Made by a program: the position numbers and the translations under genes | Shown: positions 1 to 8,498 of the stretch, one piece after another | How the letters are laid out: each line of letters opens with the position of its first letter | How positions within the stretch are numbered: the first letter of the stretch is position 1 | Origin: Commensalibacter nepenthis | GTDB taxonomy: Bacteria > Pseudomonadota > Alphaproteobacteria > Acetobacterales > Acetobacteraceae | Reading direction: 5' to 3' | Length of the DNA: 64,000 nucleotides | NCBI RefSeq assembly: GCF_029953305.1 | Contig: NZ_JASBAN010000001.1 | Location: 2,260,014-2,324,013, forward strand | Notes under the pieces: model-generated | Told to the model about the DNA's origin: nothing | Seen by the model: only the letters and a program-made list of their open reading frames with translations | The model's database searches: none

Positions 1-1
1 T

Positions 2-874
2 TATCGTTCAGCCAGTTATATTCATCACCAAGCAGAACAAGTTGGGGCTAAAGATTTTAATATTGCTGATGTTAAGATTGCGATTAAAGTCAAAGATATT
101 GAGGCTTCTATTTCCCATGTCATGGGTGAGGTGATTTCTAATTTATGTGAAGCCATTTGGACATATAATTGTGATGTTTTATTGGTTTCAGGACGACCTT
201 CAAGATTTAGACGTATTGTGGATATGATTAAAGCAGCGATGCCAGTGCCTCCACATCGTATTGTTGGTATGTATCATTATCGTGTTGGGGCTTATTATGC
301 GTTTCGTGATGCAAGAAACAGAATTAGCGATCCTAAAACAACCGTTGTGGTTGGTGCGTCACTTTGCTTGCAAGCCGAGGGAAAATTACAAAATTTCGTT
401 TTAAGAACACGAGATTTAAAAATGTATTCGACAGCACGCTTTATTGGTCGCCTTGAAAAGAATGGTCAATTACGTCATAAAAATGTTTGGCTTGCTAATA
501 TTGATTTAGAGGGGCAGTCATCTGAAGATGTTGGTTTTACTATTCATGATTTTGAAAATACAACACGTATTGGGTTTAGGCAACTTGGTATAGAACGTTG
601 GCCAGCTTCACCTTTATATACATTAGAATTTGGAAATTTTCCTGGATTTAATAAAGTATCTTTACCTTTAACGGTTAAAATCGTGCGACAAGATATTGAT
701 CTTGATAAAGAACAAGCACAGAATGATTATTCTGGTAGAGAGCAATTTAAAATTGCAGAAGTCACAGACAAAAAAAATGAGCAATATCCACCTCGAATTT
801 TATCCTTAAGATTGCAAACGATGCAAAATGTTGAAGGATATTGGCGGGATACGGGTCGCTTTACGTTAGCTTAA
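2..874 (+). CDS. SrfB-like virulence-factor family protein, C-terminal part
   Basis: The frame is open from the first bases of the window, so the N-terminus lies upstream; about 290 residues are visible. The sequence resembles the C-terminal part of the SrfB family, large proteins named from the Salmonella srfABC locus whose biochemical role is not settled. Supporting stretches include LLVSGRPSRFR, VVVGASLCLQ and a basic C-terminal half. No signal peptide or membrane segment is seen in this part. The stop is 8 bases before the ATG of a SrfC-like gene, the same pairing as in srfABC loci. The family call is by recognition and the pairing supports it; an in vivo function is not claimed. Confidence 0.75.
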   Translation, partial: YRSASYIHHQAEQVGAKDFNIADVKIAIKVKDIEASISHVMGEVISNLCEAIWTYNCDVLLVSGRPSRFRRIVDMIKAAMPVPPHRIVGMYHYRVGAYYAFRDARNRISDPKTTVVVGASLCLQAEGKLQNFVLRTRDLKMYSTARFIGRLEKNGQLRHKNVWLANIDLEGQSSEDVGFTIHDFENTTRIGFRQLGIERWPASPLYTLEFGNFPGFNKVSLPLTVKIVRQDIDLDKEQAQNDYSGREQFKIAEVTDKKNEQYPPRILSLRLQTMQNVEGYWRDTGRFTLA

Positions 875-882
875 AGAAAGAA

Positions 883-3528
883 ATGATTAAAATGGTTGAA
901 GATAATCAAATAATGATCAAAACACTGCAAGCGCGTACAGGGGATGTTTTAAAAGCATCTGGTCAAGCTTTATCTTGGTTTAATGATAATCCTATTGCGG
1001 TCAAAGGAGACGGTGAACGTCTTCAAACGACGTTGCGACGGTTTCGCAGGCAAGCACGCCAATTAAATCGTGCTGCTAATCAACCACCAGCTATTGCTGT
1101 GTTTGGGGCTTCACAATCTGGAAAGTCTTATTTGGTATCCAGTCTGGCAACCAAACCAGGGGAAACTTTAGAAGCTTATTATCAAGGGGAAAAACTCAAC
1201 TTCCTGCAAGACATGAACCCTCAAGGGGGGAATGAATCAACAGGATTAGTTTCTCGCTTTACCACGCGAACCCCACAGGTTATTCAAGAAAATATGCCTG
1301 TGCCTTTACGTTTATTATCCGCAGCAGATATCATTAAAATTCTGACCAATACGTCTCTAGAAGACTTTAAGGTCAAAGAGTTATCGATGGAAGATAAACA
1401 GATTGATGCTTTATTTGAAGCAGCTGGAGCAAGCGCAAATACCGTTAATCCTATTATCGATTTGGATGATATTGAAGGGTTAATGGAATATTTACAGGCT
1501 TTATATCCTGATTATCAACGTTTGGAAAAATTAGGGGATGGCTATTGGGATAAGTTGAAAATGCTGGTTCCATATTTACCCGCCAGTGAATCTGTCAGTT
1601 TGTTCTCTCCTTTATGGAATGGTTTGCCTCAGTTTACAAATCTAGCACGCTCATTATTTGTAACGTTGGAGCAATTAGGGCAACCAGATTTTGTTTATTG
1701 TGCAACCGATGCGTTGCGCCCCAGAGAAAGAAGTATCCTAAATGTAGAAGCCTTATTTACATTAGGACAACCCGATCATGGCGACAGTGTTGCATTATTA
1801 ACCCCAGATCAAAAAACAGTTACCATTAATCGTTCTATTGTTACCGCATTAACCGCAGAGATTACTATTCCAGTAGGTGAAGCTCCTTGGGCATTTTTAG
1901 AGGAAACGGATTTATTGGATTTTCCTGGAGCTAGGTCTCGTGAAATTATTTATGACCCACAGGATTTCCTACAGACACCAGAGGCGTTGGGACGGTTATT
2001 TTTAAGAGGAAAAGTTGCTTATTTATTCCAACGTTATGAAGCAGAGCGAGAAATTTCGGCAATGCTTTTATGTATTGGAGATTCGATACAAAGTGTGTCC
2101 ACGTTGCCAGGGATGATTGATGGATGGATCAAAAGCAGTATTGGTGCCACATCCGCTGATAGAGCAAAACAACGAGATAATTTATTTATCGTTCTGACAA
2201 AATTTGACCGAGAATTTGAACAAAAAGATGGTGATGCGCCTTCATCTGGCTTTCGTTGGACAGCAAGAATTAATGCCAGTCTATTAGATTTTTTTAAAAC
2301 AAGCAGTTGGGTCGAAGATTGGAAAAACCAACAACCTTTTAATAATGTATATTGGTTACGTAGTCCTGCAATTAAATTTCCTGCTGTTATGGATTATGAA
2401 CAACAAAATGCTGTGCAAAAGGAAGCTGGAATTGCTTCTAGGTCTCAATCATTAGTTGATACAATGAGACAAGCTTATTTATCGAATAATTCTATTCAAC
2501 GTTACGTTGCCAATCCTCAAGAAGCTTGGGAAGCAGTATTAAAACCAAATGATGGGGGGATTACTTATTTGGCTCAAGCTTTAAGTCAGGTTTGTGATGG
2601 TCGGTTAAAATACGAGCAAATCTCAGCACAATTAGAGCAATTTTGTGCCAATTTATCAAGGTTTATCGCGCCTTATTACCATAGTGATAATAAAGACGAA
2701 GCAATTAAAAAAGCATCTTTAGAAGCACAAAATATTGCACGTTCTTTGATGAAATGTGTGGCAGCACAAATGTTTGGTCCATTATTATCATGTTTGCAAG
2801 TTACACGCGATCAAATGATTGAAGCGTGGCGCAGTCTGGAAACGCAATCCAGCAATCAAAGATTCTTGATGGGCAGAGCCAGCGATGTCGATAGCTTATT
2901 TCAAGATATGTTCCCTGATGCCACAGAAGAAAACAACTCTCAACAATCTGTTGGTGAGGAACAAGAGATCGCGAGAGATCGGCATGAACAATATGCAGAG
3001 CTTGCGTTGTCAAAATGGAATAATGTGATGGAACATTTTGCTGGGCAAGAACATGTAGCAGAAACTTATTTTGTTCCATCAGAGCAATTGATCGCTTTAA
3101 CAACAGAGTTTGCATTATTGTCCCAAAGATTAAATTTGCGTGATCGCTTGGCTGAAAAATTAAGGAAAAATGCTGCCCTGACAGGCAGTGCGTCTTTGAG
3201 AGGGGAAACACAAGCATTATTGGCAGAAATAGAAATTGGTAATTTTGTCAATTGGTTAGGCTATTTTGATGTTCCTGTTGAACAACGTCCGATGACCCGA
3301 GGCTTAAAAGGTGAGTATGTTTTTACTCCAAAAGAAGAGCTTACGGAAATATTGGTATTACCAGAACAACCGACACCTTATAATGAACGGTTTGTTCGGG
3401 ATTGGATTTCTGCATTGGTGCAAATTTTTGAAGAAAATGCTGGGGCTTCTGAACTTAATGGTGTTGATCCAGCCGCAAATGCGTTACTAGGTCGAATTAT
3501 TTCTGAATTGGAGCATAAAGAAAAATGA
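883..3528 (+). CDS. SrfC-like putative GTPase / virulence-factor family protein
   Basis: A long (881-residue) protein with a nucleotide-binding signature near the start: a P-loop GASQSGKS at about residues 75-82, a DFPG motif like the GTPase G3 box near 346, and TKFD, like the G4 box, near 437. This order suggests a dynamin-like or SrfC-type GTPase; nucleotide hydrolysis is inferred. The frame can be read back to a TTG at 841, but the ATG at 883 follows a purine-rich AAAGAAAG and avoids overlap with the preceding gene, so it is preferred (892 is also possible). The stop overlaps the next ATG. No signal peptide, so probably cytoplasmic or peripheral to the membrane. Confidence 0.75.
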   Translation: MIKMVEDNQIMIKTLQARTGDVLKASGQALSWFNDNPIAVKGDGERLQTTLRRFRRQARQLNRAANQPPAIAVFGASQSGKSYLVSSLATKPGETLEAYYQGEKLNFLQDMNPQGGNESTGLVSRFTTRTPQVIQENMPVPLRLLSAADIIKILTNTSLEDFKVKELSMEDKQIDALFEAAGASANTVNPIIDLDDIEGLMEYLQALYPDYQRLEKLGDGYWDKLKMLVPYLPASESVSLFSPLWNGLPQFTNLARSLFVTLEQLGQPDFVYCATDALRPRERSILNVEALFTLGQPDHGDSVALLTPDQKTVTINRSIVTALTAEITIPVGEAPWAFLEETDLLDFPGARSREIIYDPQDFLQTPEALGRLFLRGKVAYLFQRYEAEREISAMLLCIGDSIQSVSTLPGMIDGWIKSSIGATSADRAKQRDNLFIVLTKFDREFEQKDGDAPSSGFRWTARINASLLDFFKTSSWVEDWKNQQPFNNVYWLRSPAIKFPAVMDYEQQNAVQKEAGIASRSQSLVDTMRQAYLSNNSIQRYVANPQEAWEAVLKPNDGGITYLAQALSQVCDGRLKYEQISAQLEQFCANLSRFIAPYYHSDNKDEAIKKASLEAQNIARSLMKCVAAQMFGPLLSCLQVTRDQMIEAWRSLETQSSNQRFLMGRASDVDSLFQDMFPDATEENNSQQSVGEEQEIARDRHEQYAELALSKWNNVMEHFAGQEHVAETYFVPSEQLIALTTEFALLSQRLNLRDRLAEKLRKNAALTGSASLRGETQALLAEIEIGNFVNWLGYFDVPVEQRPMTRGLKGEYVFTPKEELTEILVLPEQPTPYNERFVRDWISALVQIFEENAGASELNGVDPAANALLGRIISELEHKEK

Positions 3529-4583
3529 GTTCTCAATTAAAAATTCTTGCAGCAGCACCAGGGGAAGCAGTTATTGTTGTTGTTGGACAAGCAGCACAGT
3601 ATGGCACTGTTTTAACTATCTCATTTCCTCAATTTTCATCTATTGCTTCACAAAAAGTCTTACAACAATTCGTTGAAGGCGATAATCTTTTATTAACGAT
3701 CGATGCTGATAGTTTAGGGGATATTTTAGAACCAGATAGTCCTTATCAAATAAAAATTCCTGAATTAGATTGTTTGGCAACAGTAATTTGGCCAGAAATT
3801 ATCGGTAAAAGAGGGAATAGTAAAGGCGTTATTAATACTGCTTCGAATCCTTTGAAAACAACGCAGATTATTAAAGAACAAGAAAAAATTGAAGAGCCAG
3901 ACATTCTTCCACAGGAAGATCAACCTGAACCTTCAGAACCTATCGTTGAAGAAGAAGCGCCTTTAATTCATGAAGAGCCCAAGAAATCAACCTCTAAGCA
4001 GATCATTGCAGCAATCATAACAATCATTGTGATTACTGGTGCTGGTGGAGGGATTTGGTATATGAAACATCAACAATCTCAGCCTGAAGTTAAGAAAGAA
4101 CAAGTTGTTAAGAAAGAAGAACCTAAAAAAGAACAACCTAAGGTACCAGAAGTTGCTAAAACACAACCTCCAGCCCCACCACCTAAACCAGAACCCTCAT
4201 TGGCTGAAACATTACAAAAAATGCCTGTGCCTGATGTGATTAATAAAGCACCAAATACAGCAATGATTACCAAAGAAGGGGAACGTCGTCTGGCAGTAAA
4301 GCAATATGATGATGGGGTATTATTGTTGGAAAATGCTGCTTCTAAAGGTGATACTGTTGCGATGTTGAAACTAGGTTTACTTTACAGCCCTGTTGATTTC
4401 AAAGAAGGTGGTGCTATTCCAAGTCCAGATATGAGAGAAGCCGCAAGATATTTCCAAAAAGCTGTCGAAAATGGATCAAAAGAAGCAGCAGCCCCCAGAG
4501 CAGCCTTGAAAGAGTGGCTGATCAAAAAAGCAGAGAGTGGTGATGATATGGCGCGTTTAACCATCAAGGATTTTTGGAAATGA
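3525..4583 (+). CDS. Single-pass membrane protein with Pro/Lys-rich linker and Sel1-like C-terminus
   Basis: 352 residues. Residues 1-110 form a mixed domain I do not recognise. An acidic Glu/Pro-rich stretch follows, then one hydrophobic helix at about 157-179 (IIAAIITIIVITGAGGGIWY), then a Lys/Pro/Glu-rich linker typical of a periplasm-spanning arm. The C-terminus (about 250-345) has Sel1/TPR-like pieces such as AVKQYDDGVLLLENAASKG and AARYFQKAVENGS. Topology is probably N-in, C-out, linking cytoplasmic SrfB/SrfC partners to the envelope; that role is inferred. It starts by ATGA overlap with the SrfC-like gene and its stop overlaps the next ATG, so translation is probably coupled. Confidence 0.6.
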   Translation: MSSQLKILAAAPGEAVIVVVGQAAQYGTVLTISFPQFSSIASQKVLQQFVEGDNLLLTIDADSLGDILEPDSPYQIKIPELDCLATVIWPEIIGKRGNSKGVINTASNPLKTTQIIKEQEKIEEPDILPQEDQPEPSEPIVEEEAPLIHEEPKKSTSKQIIAAIITIIVITGAGGGIWYMKHQQSQPEVKKEQVVKKEEPKKEQPKVPEVAKTQPPAPPPKPEPSLAETLQKMPVPDVINKAPNTAMITKEGERRLAVKQYDDGVLLLENAASKGDTVAMLKLGLLYSPVDFKEGGAIPSPDMREAARYFQKAVENGSKEAAAPRAALKEWLIKKAESGDDMARLTIKDFWK

Positions 4584-6571
4584 AATTAGGTCATTTTCGT
4601 TTATTATTACAAACTAGTGTTGCGGTGATGGGTGTCTTTGCAGGCAGTTTATATGCAGTTGCTGAACCATCTTCTTCTGCATCAATATCGCCAACATTAA
4701 ATAACAATGCTGCGCCAACAGTGCCTTTGTTAATGGAGGGAAAACATAGCCTTTATCAACGTGTGATTACGCGTCCAGGCGGTGTAATTTGCCCTGAACC
4801 TTCATCTGAAAATTCTAAACCTTTGGAAGGATTCAAAGTCTTTTATGTGTATCAACGTCATAAAGATGCACAAGGAAAAGAAGATTGGATACAAGTCGGT
4901 CTTGATACTCAAGGACATATAGCGGGATGGATACCAGCCGATAGATCTGTGAATTGGGCGCATACATTGGTGGGGGCGTTTACTAATCCAGCAGGCAGAG
5001 AGCGTTCTTTGTTCCTTAAAACAGAACAAGATGAAAAAGAATTAATTACAGATCCTAATATTGCACAAAAATCTAAGGAGTTAACTCAAGCTGCTTTGGC
5101 TGGTAATTCAGATAAAGTTGTGGCAATAGAGCCTGCAAATTACGTTGATATTACCAAGAATTTCTATTTATTACCTATCTTGAATGCTCAACAAATTGAA
5201 CGCCCCAGTGGACCGCCTTTACGATTGCTTCATGTGATTTCTGCACCTTCACATTCGGGAAATCAAGTTAATGCATCGCCTGCGAATTTAAGGAATTTTA
5301 AAGCCAGTCTTGTCTTCGTGATGGATACAACAATCAGTATGGAACCTTATATTGAAGAAACTCAAAAAGCAGTTAAGTCGATTGTGAGTCGTATTCAAAA
5401 TACTGCAGTTAAAGATAATTTTCGTTTTGGATTGGTCGCTTATCGTGACAGTTTAAAAGACAATCCTGAGTTGGAATATGAAACCAAAGTTTATGCTAAA
5501 CCTGATTTTAGCAAACCTATCGATGTGATTAATGATTCGATTTCTATCGTTCACGATGCCAAAGTCTCCTCTAAATCCTTTGATGAAGATGCGATTGCAG
5601 GAATTAAAACGGCTTTGGATGAAGTAGATTGGAATCAATCAGCCGGACGTTACCTTATTTTGGTAACAGATGCAGGAGCCAGAGGGGCAGATCATCCCAA
5701 TAGCATTACAAAATTGGGGATCGAAGAAATTCGCCAGCTTGCTGAATCAAAAGGGGTTGCGGTCTTTGTTGTTCATTTATTAACGCCATCGGGGCAAAAG
5801 AATAATGATCATCAAAAAGCTGAAAAGCAATATCGTGCTTTAAGTAAATATGGCACAGTAGGTTCTTTGTATTTCCCTGTCAAAGGGGGAACACCAGAGG
5901 CATTTGCTGAAGTAATTGAAAATTTATCAACTTCTTTGCTACAACAAGTTTCTAACACAACAGGGCGCCCTGTAGCTGGGTTAAATCCAGAAGGCAAGGA
6001 TGCTAAACAGCAAGCAATGCAAAAGCAGTTGCAAGTTGTCAGTGAAGCTATGAAGTTAGCTTATGTGGGTAAAGAAGAAAAAACATCTGTTCCAGATGTT
6101 GTGTCCAGTTATACAACCGATAGAGATTTATCAAACCCAATGAAGAAATCTGTGGAGGTTCGTGTTTTATTAACGCGTAATCAACTTTCAGATTTAGCCC
6201 AAGCATTACAAATTATCCTCAAGACAGGATTGGCAGGGCGTACAGAACCACAAACCTTCTTTACGCAACTACGTTCTGCGTTTGCTGCTGCTGCCAGAGA
6301 TCCTTCAAAAATTGCACAATCTCAGCAAATTGGAGGGATGCTTGGCGAGTATCTTCAAGATTTGCCTTATAAGTCTGATATTATGAATATTTCTGAAAAA
6401 GATTGGTTGGCAATGGGTGCCATTGCACAAAGAACCATTTTAAATAATGTTGAAAGTCGTTTGCGTCTTTATCAAGAATATCAAGCGCATCCTGATTTAT
6501 GGGTTAATCTGAGTGGAAATAATGACCCAGGGGAAGCAGTATTCCCTGTTCCGCTTGAGGCTTTGCCTTAA
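4580..6571 (+). CDS. Secreted von Willebrand factor A domain protein
   Basis: 663 residues from the ATG at 4580; a TTG two codons earlier is less likely. The N-terminus (MKLGHFRLLLQTSVAVMGVF...) is a signal peptide probably cleaved near YAVAEP. An SH3-like segment may occupy about 50-150. A vWA domain spans roughly 245-440 with the metal-site motif VMDTTISM and a later RYLILVTDAGARG strand. The C-terminal 200 residues are alpha-helical and unassigned. vWA domains bind protein ligands through a metal ion; here the partner is unknown. The gene lies within the coupled SrfB/SrfC cluster and precedes ABC genes by 2 bases, so a periplasmic sensor or scaffold role is plausible. Confidence 0.75.
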   Translation: MKLGHFRLLLQTSVAVMGVFAGSLYAVAEPSSSASISPTLNNNAAPTVPLLMEGKHSLYQRVITRPGGVICPEPSSENSKPLEGFKVFYVYQRHKDAQGKEDWIQVGLDTQGHIAGWIPADRSVNWAHTLVGAFTNPAGRERSLFLKTEQDEKELITDPNIAQKSKELTQAALAGNSDKVVAIEPANYVDITKNFYLLPILNAQQIERPSGPPLRLLHVISAPSHSGNQVNASPANLRNFKASLVFVMDTTISMEPYIEETQKAVKSIVSRIQNTAVKDNFRFGLVAYRDSLKDNPELEYETKVYAKPDFSKPIDVINDSISIVHDAKVSSKSFDEDAIAGIKTALDEVDWNQSAGRYLILVTDAGARGADHPNSITKLGIEEIRQLAESKGVAVFVVHLLTPSGQKNNDHQKAEKQYRALSKYGTVGSLYFPVKGGTPEAFAEVIENLSTSLLQQVSNTTGRPVAGLNPEGKDAKQQAMQKQLQVVSEAMKLAYVGKEEKTSVPDVVSSYTTDRDLSNPMKKSVEVRVLLTRNQLSDLAQALQIILKTGLAGRTEPQTFFTQLRSAFAAAARDPSKIAQSQQIGGMLGEYLQDLPYKSDIMNISEKDWLAMGAIAQRTILNNVESRLRLYQEYQAHPDLWVNLSGNNDPGEAVFPVPLEALP

Positions 6572-6573
6572 AA

Positions 6574-7278
6574 ATGTCAGAACCACAGCCAAAGGAAATA
6601 TTTGTTCTTGAAAAAATATCCCGTCAGTTCTCTGGTGGGATTACGATAGAGATTGTTACCGCTAACATTCATTTGGGAGACAAGATTTTAATTTCTGGCC
6701 CATCTGGCTGTGGGAAAAGCACGACGCTTGGAATGTTGTCTTTGGCATTAAAACCAGATCGCGGTAAAAAATTTATTTGTAATCAAATTGATGTTCTAGA
6801 AAAGTGGAAACGGAATAAAAATGATGATTTAGCGATGTTAAGAGCCTCGTTATTTGGTTTTATTCCTCAAACTGCTGGCCTTATTCCTTTTTTAGCCATT
6901 CAAGAAAATATACAAATGCCCCAGCGGTTGATCGGTAAAAAAGATCAAGATTGGTTTTTCTATTTGGTGAACAGATTGGAAATACAATCCATTTTATCTC
7001 ATAAACCTCATGAAGTATCCGTAGGTCAAAGGCAAAGAGTGGCTGTTGCACGCGCATTGATCAATCATCCTTTGATCGTTTTGGCAGACGAGCCAACCGC
7101 ATCAGTACATCCATCTTTGGCGGAAGGAATATTGGAATTATTGATTGAAACCATTCAAGAAACAGGGGCTGCATTGATTATGACGTCTCATGACACAAAG
7201 AGAGTGTTGCAATATGGATTAACAGAATTTCCTTGTCAAATGGATCCTCAAAATCAAATTACTAGGCTGAGTTTATGA
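6574..7278 (+). CDS. ABC transporter ATP-binding protein, LolD/MacB type
   Basis: 234 residues with a complete ABC nucleotide-binding domain: Walker A GPSGCGKST, Q-loop FIPQTAGLIP, signature VSVGQRQR (VSVGQ where LSGGQ is usual), Walker B LIVLADEPTAS and switch His in MTSHD. Size and relatedness fit the LolD/FtsE/MacB class, which works with FtsX-fold permeases in lipoprotein release or mechanotransmission rather than solute uptake. The partner permease is the next gene, starting in the last codons of this one (ATGA-type overlap). Substrate unknown. Confidence 0.85.
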   Translation: MSEPQPKEIFVLEKISRQFSGGITIEIVTANIHLGDKILISGPSGCGKSTTLGMLSLALKPDRGKKFICNQIDVLEKWKRNKNDDLAMLRASLFGFIPQTAGLIPFLAIQENIQMPQRLIGKKDQDWFFYLVNRLEIQSILSHKPHEVSVGQRQRVAVARALINHPLIVLADEPTASVHPSLAEGILELLIETIQETGAALIMTSHDTKRVLQYGLTEFPCQMDPQNQITRLSL

Positions 7279-8498
7279 AGTATAAGTGTTTCCATGGGGC
7301 TTTGTCTGCCAAATTGGCTTGGAAAGATTTAAAAAGCGAACCAATTTTATCGTTGTGTTTAGTGCTTGGGATCGTGGCTGTGCTGGCACCATTAATTGTG
7401 ATTGCTGGATTGCGTAGTGGTGTATTAACCAGCGTGCGACAAACATTGTTGGAAGACCCTCATGCCAGAGAAATCGTCAATATCTCTAATCGCAGTTTTA
7501 CAGATCAAACATTAAAAGAATTATCAAATCGAAAAGATGTTGAGTTTCTGGCACCCAGAACAAGAACCCTTGCGGCGAGTTTGTTTATGGAAAAACAAAG
7601 TGATCTAGGAAGTGGTCGGCATATTATGTTAACGCCCACAATTAAGGGCGATCCATTATTAAAAGATATTCGCCCTTTTATTGAAAATAATCAGGATATT
7701 ATTTTATCCTCTTCTGCGGCAAATCATTTGCATGTTCAAAAAGGAGATGAGATTACAGCCTATCTGAACCGTGTTTTGAATGGGGAAAAACAACAAGTAA
7801 AATTTTCTTTAAAAATAGTTGGTATTGCTGCACCTTCTATTACAGATCAAGATAGTGCTTATGTCAGTTTGCCATTAGCAGTAGGGATTGAAAATTATCA
7901 AGACGGTATTAAAAATTGGCCGTCACAATTACAAGCTTTACCTTTGCCTGCCCAACCCATTTATTCAGGTTTTCGTTTATATACACATAACATCAACGAG
8001 TTGCCTGCTCTAGATACTTACCTGCGTCAATCAGGGATAGATATTTTGTCCAAAGCAGGCGAGGTTGAAGGATTATTATCTTTAGACCAACGTTTGTCTT
8101 TATTATTTATCTGTGTCGCATCTCTTGGCGGGATTGGATTATGTATTTCTTTGGGGGCGGGCTTATGGGCAAATACAGAACGGAAAAGAAAATCATTGGC
8201 TTTATTACGATTTAATGGATTTAGTGCTTTTGATCTGATTTTATTCCCTTTGGTTCAGTCTGTTATTTTGGCTTTATCAGGAGCCATTATTGCATTGGGG
8301 GCGGCTTATGGAGCTGGTCAATTAATTAATATGTTATTTAGCTCTGTTTTACCCCAAAATCATGCGTTATTTTTATTAAATGGCTGGATTATTTGGGGTG
8401 CGCTGGGATTAACTGTCTTTGGTGGCGTTATTGTAAGTTTATTATCAGGAAATCGTGCGGCAAAAATACAACCTTGGGAAGGGGTCACTGCATTATGA
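7275..8498 (+). CDS. FtsX-fold ABC transporter permease
   Basis: 407 residues in the MacB/LolC/FtsX layout: an N-terminal membrane helix at about residues 25-50 (LCLVLGIVAVLAPLIVIAGL), a large extracytoplasmic domain to about 265, then three C-terminal helices at about 270-300, 315-350 and 365-390. Such permeases pair with LolD-type ATPases and transmit ATP-driven motion to periplasmic partners. Overlaps with genes on both sides point to a single transcript. The neighbouring secreted vWA and FGE-like proteins are the obvious candidate partners. The substrate cannot be read from the sequence. Confidence 0.8.
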   Translation: MKYKCFHGALSAKLAWKDLKSEPILSLCLVLGIVAVLAPLIVIAGLRSGVLTSVRQTLLEDPHAREIVNISNRSFTDQTLKELSNRKDVEFLAPRTRTLAASLFMEKQSDLGSGRHIMLTPTIKGDPLLKDIRPFIENNQDIILSSSAANHLHVQKGDEITAYLNRVLNGEKQQVKFSLKIVGIAAPSITDQDSAYVSLPLAVGIENYQDGIKNWPSQLQALPLPAQPIYSGFRLYTHNINELPALDTYLRQSGIDILSKAGEVEGLLSLDQRLSLLFICVASLGGIGLCISLGAGLWANTERKRKSLALLRFNGFSAFDLILFPLVQSVILALSGAIIALGAAYGAGQLINMLFSSVLPQNHALFLLNGWIIWGALGLTVFGGVIVSLLSGNRAAKIQPWEGVTAL

